Shown here: one piece after another, positions 60,453-64,000 of the stretch
How the letters are laid out: each line of letters starts with the position of its first letter
How positions within the stretch are numbered: the stretch's first letter is position 1
From: Candidatus Gastranaerophilales bacterium
GTDB lineage: Bacteria > Cyanobacteriota > Vampirovibrionia > Gastranaerophilales > Gastranaerophilaceae
Length of the DNA: 64,000 nt
Assembly (NCBI GenBank): GCA_947589425.1
Contig: CANQAV010000001.1
Location: 62,001-126,000, forward strand
Reading direction: 5' to 3'
Position numbers and translations under genes: made by a program
Notes under the pieces: generated by a model
What the model was told of the DNA's origin: nothing
The model's database searches: none
What the model saw: the letters and a program-made list of their open reading frames with translations, nothing else

Positions 60453-62132
60453 CTAGTGGCATCTGTCTTCCCAGTAGCGACCCTCGTAATGTTTGCAGAA
60501 TTCCTCATTTGAGAGGGAATTTGAGCCGGAGCCTGAAGGAGATACGGGATCGCTCCATGTAGAATTGCCGTTTGAGCCGGAGCCGCCGCCAGTACCGCTT
60601 GAGCCGCCGCCAGTACCGCTTGAGCCGCCACCGGTACCGCTTGAGCCGCCACCGGTACCGATTGAGCCGCCGGTATTTGAGCCTGAAGGAAGTGCAGGAT
60701 CGCTCCATGTAGAGTTACAATTTGAGCCTGTGCAAACCGAGCCTGAATTTGTATTTGATTTGCAGTCGGGATCATGTTTTGGATTGCATCCTGAGCCCGT
60801 GCAAACAGAGCTTGATGTTGAAGTTGATTTGCTGTCAGGATCAGGTTTTGGATTGCATCCTGAGCCCGTGCAAACAGAGCTTGATGTTGAAGTTGATTTG
60901 CTGTCAGGATCAGGTTTTGGATTGCATCCTGAGCCCGTGCAAACTGAGCTTGATGTTGAAGTTGATATGCTGTCAGGATTTGGTTTTGGATTGCATCCTG
61001 AGCCCGTGCAAGGAGGATTGCATCCTGAGCCCGTGCAAACAGAGCCTGAGTTCGGATTAGGATCCGGTTTTGGTGTAGGACCGGGGTTGCAATTAGAGCC
61101 CGTGCAAGGAGGATTGCATCCGGAGCCTGTGCAAACAGAGCCGTTATCTGTACAGCCTTGGCAATTTGAGCCGGAGCATGGTTTTGGTGTAGGAGTGTCA
61201 CCCGTTGACTTACACCAAGGCCAGAAACAGCGATTATCTCCGCCTTCATCTCCGCCGCCACCCGTGCCGATATCGGGTACACCGACATCATCATAGTCAT
61301 CACCGGCACTTGGAGTTGTTGTTTTACTTGTGTCACCCGTTGAGCCATCGCTATTTTTATCAAATTCAGATCCCGAGGTATCATCTTTACTTAATTTTGA
61401 AGAACGTAAGTACGCTCTTTCAACATCACCGCCAACGGAAACTTTACCGTCAACATCAAAAACTATTGCAAATCTGTCTCTGTTAGGTGCATTAAGTGCT
61501 TGCTGGCTAAGATTACTCAAACCTTCAAAACCGTTTATGATGCCGTCAGCAGAAGAATAGCAGAAACCCGTATAATCCGAAGAGCTTCCGCATGCGCTTG
61601 CTATCGTGCCGTAATCAGGGCTGTTTGGTCCTTTTTTAAGTCCGTCTACGTCAACAATTATAGCTCTTTTACCCAGACCGCAAGTTGCTGCATTAGCAGG
61701 GTTGCTAAAATCACAGCCCGTATAATCATCTTTTCCGACTACCGGAACAAACCAGGCAACTCCGTCCGTTGTTTCAAAATAACAACCGCTTGAATCGGTT
61801 TTAATATCACTGGCAAGGTTTAATCTGTCCGCAAAAAGTCTGCAGAATTTATGATCGCCGCCAAATGACTTATCTCCAACGGTTACTGTATCCGTATTTA
61901 ACAAACCGACTCTATCCTCTTTATAAGGATACAACGATTCGTCATTAACAATTTCTCCGATTGTACGCTCAGCAACCGAGAAAGATTTTTTAAACATTGC
62001 TTTATACTTATCAGGTGTTGCACGATGCATATTGAGCAACATAATAAGTGCCAAAAAGCCGATAACACAAAGTACTATCAGAATTTCAGCAAGCGTAAAG
62101 CCATGTGTTTTTGTAATCTCACAAACTTTCAT
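60453..62132 (-). CDS. type IV prepilin-like protein with Cys/Pro/Ser/Gly-rich repeat tail
   Basis: A 559-residue pseudopilin. The leader is cut at G/F in KTHGFTLAEILIVLCVIGFLALIM, with Glu at mature position 5. A globular domain (about 45-260) contains CRLFADRLNLAS, CYFETTDGVAWFVPV, VDVDGLKKGPN and APNRDRFAIVFDVDG. The last ~280 residues are low-complexity: eight CTGS(G/N)C motifs, several in near-identical 23-residue units ending in PKPDPDSKSTSTSS, then SGTGGGS 7-residue repeats and two STWSDP..PSGS blocks, ending WEDRCH. Sec export, peptidase cleavage and assembly into a pilus or secretion pseudopilus follow from the leader. A surface-exposed, disulphide-capable tail is inferred. Confidence 0.88.
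   Translation of the reverse strand: MKVCEITKTHGFTLAEILIVLCVIGFLALIMLLNMHRATPDKYKAMFKKSFSVAERTIGEIVNDESLYPYKEDRVGLLNTDTVTVGDKSFGGDHKFCRLFADRLNLASDIKTDSSGCYFETTDGVAWFVPVVGKDDYTGCDFSNPANAATCGLGKRAIIVDVDGLKKGPNSPDYGTIASACGSSSDYTGFCYSSADGIINGFEGLSNLSQQALNAPNRDRFAIVFDVDGKVSVGGDVERAYLRSSKLSKDDTSGSEFDKNSDGSTGDTSKTTTPSAGDDYDDVGVPDIGTGGGGDEGGDNRCFWPWCKSTGDTPTPKPCSGSNCQGCTDNGSVCTGSGCNPPCTGSNCNPGPTPKPDPNPNSGSVCTGSGCNPPCTGSGCNPKPNPDSISTSTSSSVCTGSGCNPKPDPDSKSTSTSSSVCTGSGCNPKPDPDSKSTSTSSSVCTGSGCNPKHDPDCKSNTNSGSVCTGSNCNSTWSDPALPSGSNTGGSIGTGGGSSGTGGGSSGTGGGSSGTGGGSGSNGNSTWSDPVSPSGSGSNSLSNEEFCKHYEGRYWEDRCH
60580..60663 (-). repeat. 21-bp coding repeat (SGTGGGS units)
   Basis: Four consecutive units of 21 bp encode the 7-residue SGTGGGS/SIGTGGG motif near the C-terminus of the prepilin. 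They are nearly identical at DNA level, so they can expand or contract by slippage in frame. Confidence 0.75.
60781..61026 (-). repeat. 69-bp coding minisatellite in the prepilin tail
   Basis: Units begin at 60781, 60850, 60919 and 60988 (the last partial) with a period of exactly 69 bp, or 23 codons, and only a few base differences. Each encodes VCTGSGCNPKPDPDSKSTST. The exact codon-multiple period keeps any copy-number change in frame. Confidence 0.85.
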
Positions 62133-62167
62133 ACTTTAATCCTTAAATTATGTAATCCGACAATATA

Positions 62168-62196
62168 ATTTTATTTTTTAGAGCTGTGTTTGTCAA
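62168..62196 (-). promoter_or_regulatory. promoter of the Cys-repeat prepilin gene
   Basis: Minus-strand TTGACA (62191-62196), a 17-base spacer and TAAAAT (62168-62173). The start codon is 35 bases further on, behind AAGGA. Confidence 0.7.
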
Positions 62197-62345
62197 GTGA
62201 AAGCAAGCTTAAATTCCTCATATTAGATGAAAAACAGATATACCCAAGTCCGATATACTCGAAATACCGGTGTTTTGCAGAAATGTATTCCATATTGGTA
62301 TAAATGCCCGAAAATAAGAAAATATAACGTATTAAGACATATTTC

Positions 62346-63122
62346 TTAATTATTGTTATCTTTATTCAGTTTGTCTGCACGCAGGTATTCGTCTTCAAGT
62401 TCACCCTGTCGAACGCTTACATTTCCGTCAACATTAATTATTATTGCAAATCTGTCTCTGTTGGGTAAATTTTTCTCATTCGAATTTAGACTTGTAAGCT
62501 TATTTGGATTGTTTATACCGCTCGAACTATAACAAAAACCGGAATAATCCGAAGGACTTGAACTGCAGGCGCCAAGACTGCCGTAATTCGGTTTGTTGGG
62601 ACCTCTTTTAAGCCCGTCAACATCAACAACAATAACTGCTTTTTGACCGACACCGCAGGTATGATAAGCATCAATTGTGCAAGACGCTTCATCCCCAAGC
62701 ACGGGAACAAACCAGGCAACTCCGTCCGTTGTTTCAAAATAACAGCCGTCATCAGTATAAAAAAGCTTGCTTGCAAGATTTAATCTGTCTGCAAAAAGAG
62801 TGCAGAGTTTTAATTTTCCGCCGATTTTTGTAATTTCGCCTCTGCTTGTCACAATTGAAGTAGAGGGAATACCGACTTCTTCCGTATTTACGAGTTTGAT
62901 TTTTTTAGGGTCAAACGGATATAGCGATTCGTCGGCTGCAATGTCGTTAATTGCACGCTGAGCAACAGAGAATGCTTTTTTGAACATAGCTTTATTTTTG
63001 TCAGGAGTTGCACGCTGTACGTTAACCAATAAAAGTACGGCTAAAACACCCAGTATACACATAACTATAAGAGTTTCCGCAAGGGTGAAGCCATATTTTT
63101 TTTCAATATCGTAAAATTTCAT
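62346..63122 (-). CDS. type IV prepilin-like protein (short paralogue)
   Basis: A 258-residue pseudopilin, paralogous to the upstream-numbered gene over the whole globular domain (LCTLFADRLNLAS, CYFETTDGVAWFVPV, VDVDGLKRGPN, NLPNRDRFAIIINVDG) but without the repeat tail. The leader is KKYGFTLAETLIVMCILGVLAVLLLVN with G/F cleavage and Glu5. Its own promoter is followed by AAGGA about 14 bases before ATG 63122. It is probably a pilus or pseudopilus subunit. Confidence 0.9.
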   Translation of the reverse strand: MKFYDIEKKYGFTLAETLIVMCILGVLAVLLLVNVQRATPDKNKAMFKKAFSVAQRAINDIAADESLYPFDPKKIKLVNTEEVGIPSTSIVTSRGEITKIGGKLKLCTLFADRLNLASKLFYTDDGCYFETTDGVAWFVPVLGDEASCTIDAYHTCGVGQKAVIVVDVDGLKRGPNKPNYGSLGACSSSPSDYSGFCYSSSGINNPNKLTSLNSNEKNLPNRDRFAIIINVDGNVSVRQGELEDEYLRADKLNKDNNN

Positions 63123-63161
63123 TATAATCGTAAAATCCTTATTTAATAAACTTCTATCGTA

Positions 63162-63190
63162 ATTCTATTTTTTATATTTGAATTTGTCAA
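63162..63190 (-). promoter_or_regulatory. promoter of the short prepilin gene
   Basis: Minus-strand TTGACA (63185-63190), a 17-base spacer and TAGAAT (63162-63167): the same design as the promoter of the neighbouring prepilin gene. Confidence 0.7.
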
Positions 63191-63272
63191 GCATAACAAT
63201 GAAGAACAGATTTGCACCCAAATTTTGTTATGACTTTTAAAAATAATCTTTTAAAAACAACGCCAAGCGCTT

Positions 63273-64000
63273 TTACCAAAGTATAAGCACGGCTCCATAC
63301 CTGTTATTGCGAGGATTAGTAATTGCTTCAAATAATTTTGCCGCAGGCTCAACATCTTTCATACAGCCGGCATCATCCGTACCCTTCTTAAGACAAGTTT
63401 GCGAAGAACTGCGTTTTGAAGAAATTGAGCCGACTATCATACTCATCTTGTCCCATGTTATATCGGAACGATAAGAGGAGTCTTTAAATAACAAATTAAC
63501 ACCAATCTGAGGGTTTGCAGAGCCGAGGATGCCGTAATTTGTTCTTCTGTTTGTCAGAGTAGATACATCCGAAAAATGACCTATTTCAAAAATCCCGTTA
63601 TCGGTATGATTACCGTCCTCGCCTGTTTTTACACAGCCGTTTAATTTAATTGCCATATAATGATCGCTCGGAGCACCGGAAGAATCATAAGCAGTAACTT
63701 CAACGGGAGAACAGCTTGTTTGCCTTAATGCCGCATCATCAACACAAGGTCTTCCCGCCGTAGTTAATCTGCATTCCGAAACATTAGATGCAATAATTGT
63801 ATGATTGTTTAAAATACCGTTTGTGGTTGTTGTTTGTTGATATCCTTTTGCATCTAAAATTTCAGCACCTAAATTATAATCGCCGTCTTCAATAATTAAA
63901 GGGGCAATTCTTGTAACACCGGACTCGTGGTTATTTTCATCATATACGCCGGGTCTTATTCCGATATCATTTCCCAGCTCGTCCGAATATGCGGTAATGA
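63273..64000 (-). CDS. pilin-associated or exported Cys-containing protein (5' end off window)
   Basis: The frame is open without interruption from the right edge to the stop at 63273, about 242 C-terminal residues. An ATG at 63656 is internal (PSDHYMAIKLNGCVKTG), not a start. Paired cysteines (SECRLTTAGRPC, QTSCSPVEV, NGCVKTG, QTCLKKGTDDAGC), a run of Asn/Asp/Gly turns and its place upstream of two prepilin genes suggest an exported minor pilin, but the N-terminus that would prove it is outside. The C-terminus is RNNRYGAVLILW. Confidence 0.6.
   Translation of the reverse strand, partial: ITAYSDELGNDIGIRPGVYDENNHESGVTRIAPLIIEDGDYNLGAEILDAKGYQQTTTTNGILNNHTIIASNVSECRLTTAGRPCVDDAALRQTSCSPVEVTAYDSSGAPSDHYMAIKLNGCVKTGEDGNHTDNGIFEIGHFSDVSTLTNRRTNYGILGSANPQIGVNLLFKDSSYRSDITWDKMSMIVGSISSKRSSSQTCLKKGTDDAGCMKDVEPAAKLFEAITNPRNNRYGAVLILW

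Noticed and set aside
60781-61056. Possible CRISPR array
   Set aside because: The regularly spaced near-identical units are contiguous, coding, 69 bp long and without unique spacers; no cas gene is near.
60493-61296. 267-codon open frame on the plus strand opposite the prepilin tail
   Set aside because: It is a by-product of the repeats: with a period that is a multiple of three and no stop in one unit, the antisense frame stays open. It has no ribosome binding site or promoter, and the minus-strand product has a clear prepilin leader.
63640-63670. Frameshift or separate gene start in the right-edge gene
   Set aside because: At first the ATG at 63656 looked like a start behind a stop. Re-reading the bases shows CATTATATGG, so the frame is continuous to the window edge.

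Overview
The window is a low-GC bacterial chromosome segment with tightly packed genes on both strands. It most likely comes from a non-photosynthetic relative of Cyanobacteria (Melainabacteria/Vampirovibrionia, order Gastranaerophilales, usually gut or anoxic habitats). Reasons: a Ycf23/DUF561 protein that is otherwise typical of cyanobacteria and red-algal plastids; a GCS2-type glutamate-cysteine ligase; a short S1 protein next to ispH; LuxR-type response regulators; several prepilin genes; and several proteins sharing an unusual short N-terminal motif. The lineage call is an inference from gene content, not from a phylogeny.

Layout. 0-5.4 kb (minus): the 5' part of a GH13 branching-enzyme-like gene, a hypothetical protein, then an operon of a hybrid sensor kinase, a CheY-like regulator and a divergent PilB/GspE-like ATPase. 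5.4-21.9 kb: housekeeping genes (gshA, rsmA-ispE, a GT2 glycosyltransferase, a YdjC deacetylase, a helicase-nuclease, mutS2, nfeD-stomatin, ilvBN, ruvA, glgA). 21.9-29.8 kb: pyrG-gatC, two LuxR-type regulators with a pentapeptide protein, panD, a candidate small RNA, a divergent XRE/HTH switch, two paralogous membrane proteins and nadA. 29.8-39.4 kb is an accessory-looking zone: two membrane proteins with the N-terminal motif, a Met-rich 27-residue peptide gene, mnmA, a PnuC transporter, a MenD-like/SDR pair, an XRE regulator, a tRNA-Pro preceded by two near-identical 121-bp repeats, a glycosyltransferase and rpmB. 39.5-60.2 kb: HtrA-like protease, ycf23, dapB-asd-dapA, ppdK, a CheR-like methyltransferase, TPR protein, trpS, a PepT-like peptidase, dapF, rpsF-ssb-[repeat island]-rpsR, acpS, rpsA-ispH, aldolase-thiC and a uridine kinase-like protein. 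60.2-64 kb: tRNA-Gln and three consecutive minus-strand genes, two of them clear prepilins, one with a long Cys-rich repeat tail.

How the genes work together. Lysine/diaminopimelate (asd, dapA, dapB, dapF) and branched-chain amino-acid synthesis (ilvBN) are represented. ThiC supplies the pyrimidine of thiamine diphosphate, the cofactor of IlvB and the MenD-like enzyme. NadA makes NAD de novo while PnuC imports a precursor. IspE and IspH belong to the MEP isoprenoid pathway. GlgA, the GH13 enzyme and pyruvate phosphate dikinase point to glycogen storage and PEP/pyruvate metabolism. Prepilins and the PilB-like ATPase point to type IV pili or a related secretion system.

The best leads are: promoter -10 boxes placed 6-8 bases before start codons (leaderless mRNAs); two genes whose reading frames reach back only to an ATT codon; the shared N-terminal motif; the Met-rich micro-gene; the tRNA-flanking structured repeats; and the Cys-repeat pilin. 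No CRISPR array, transposase or rRNA gene was seen.
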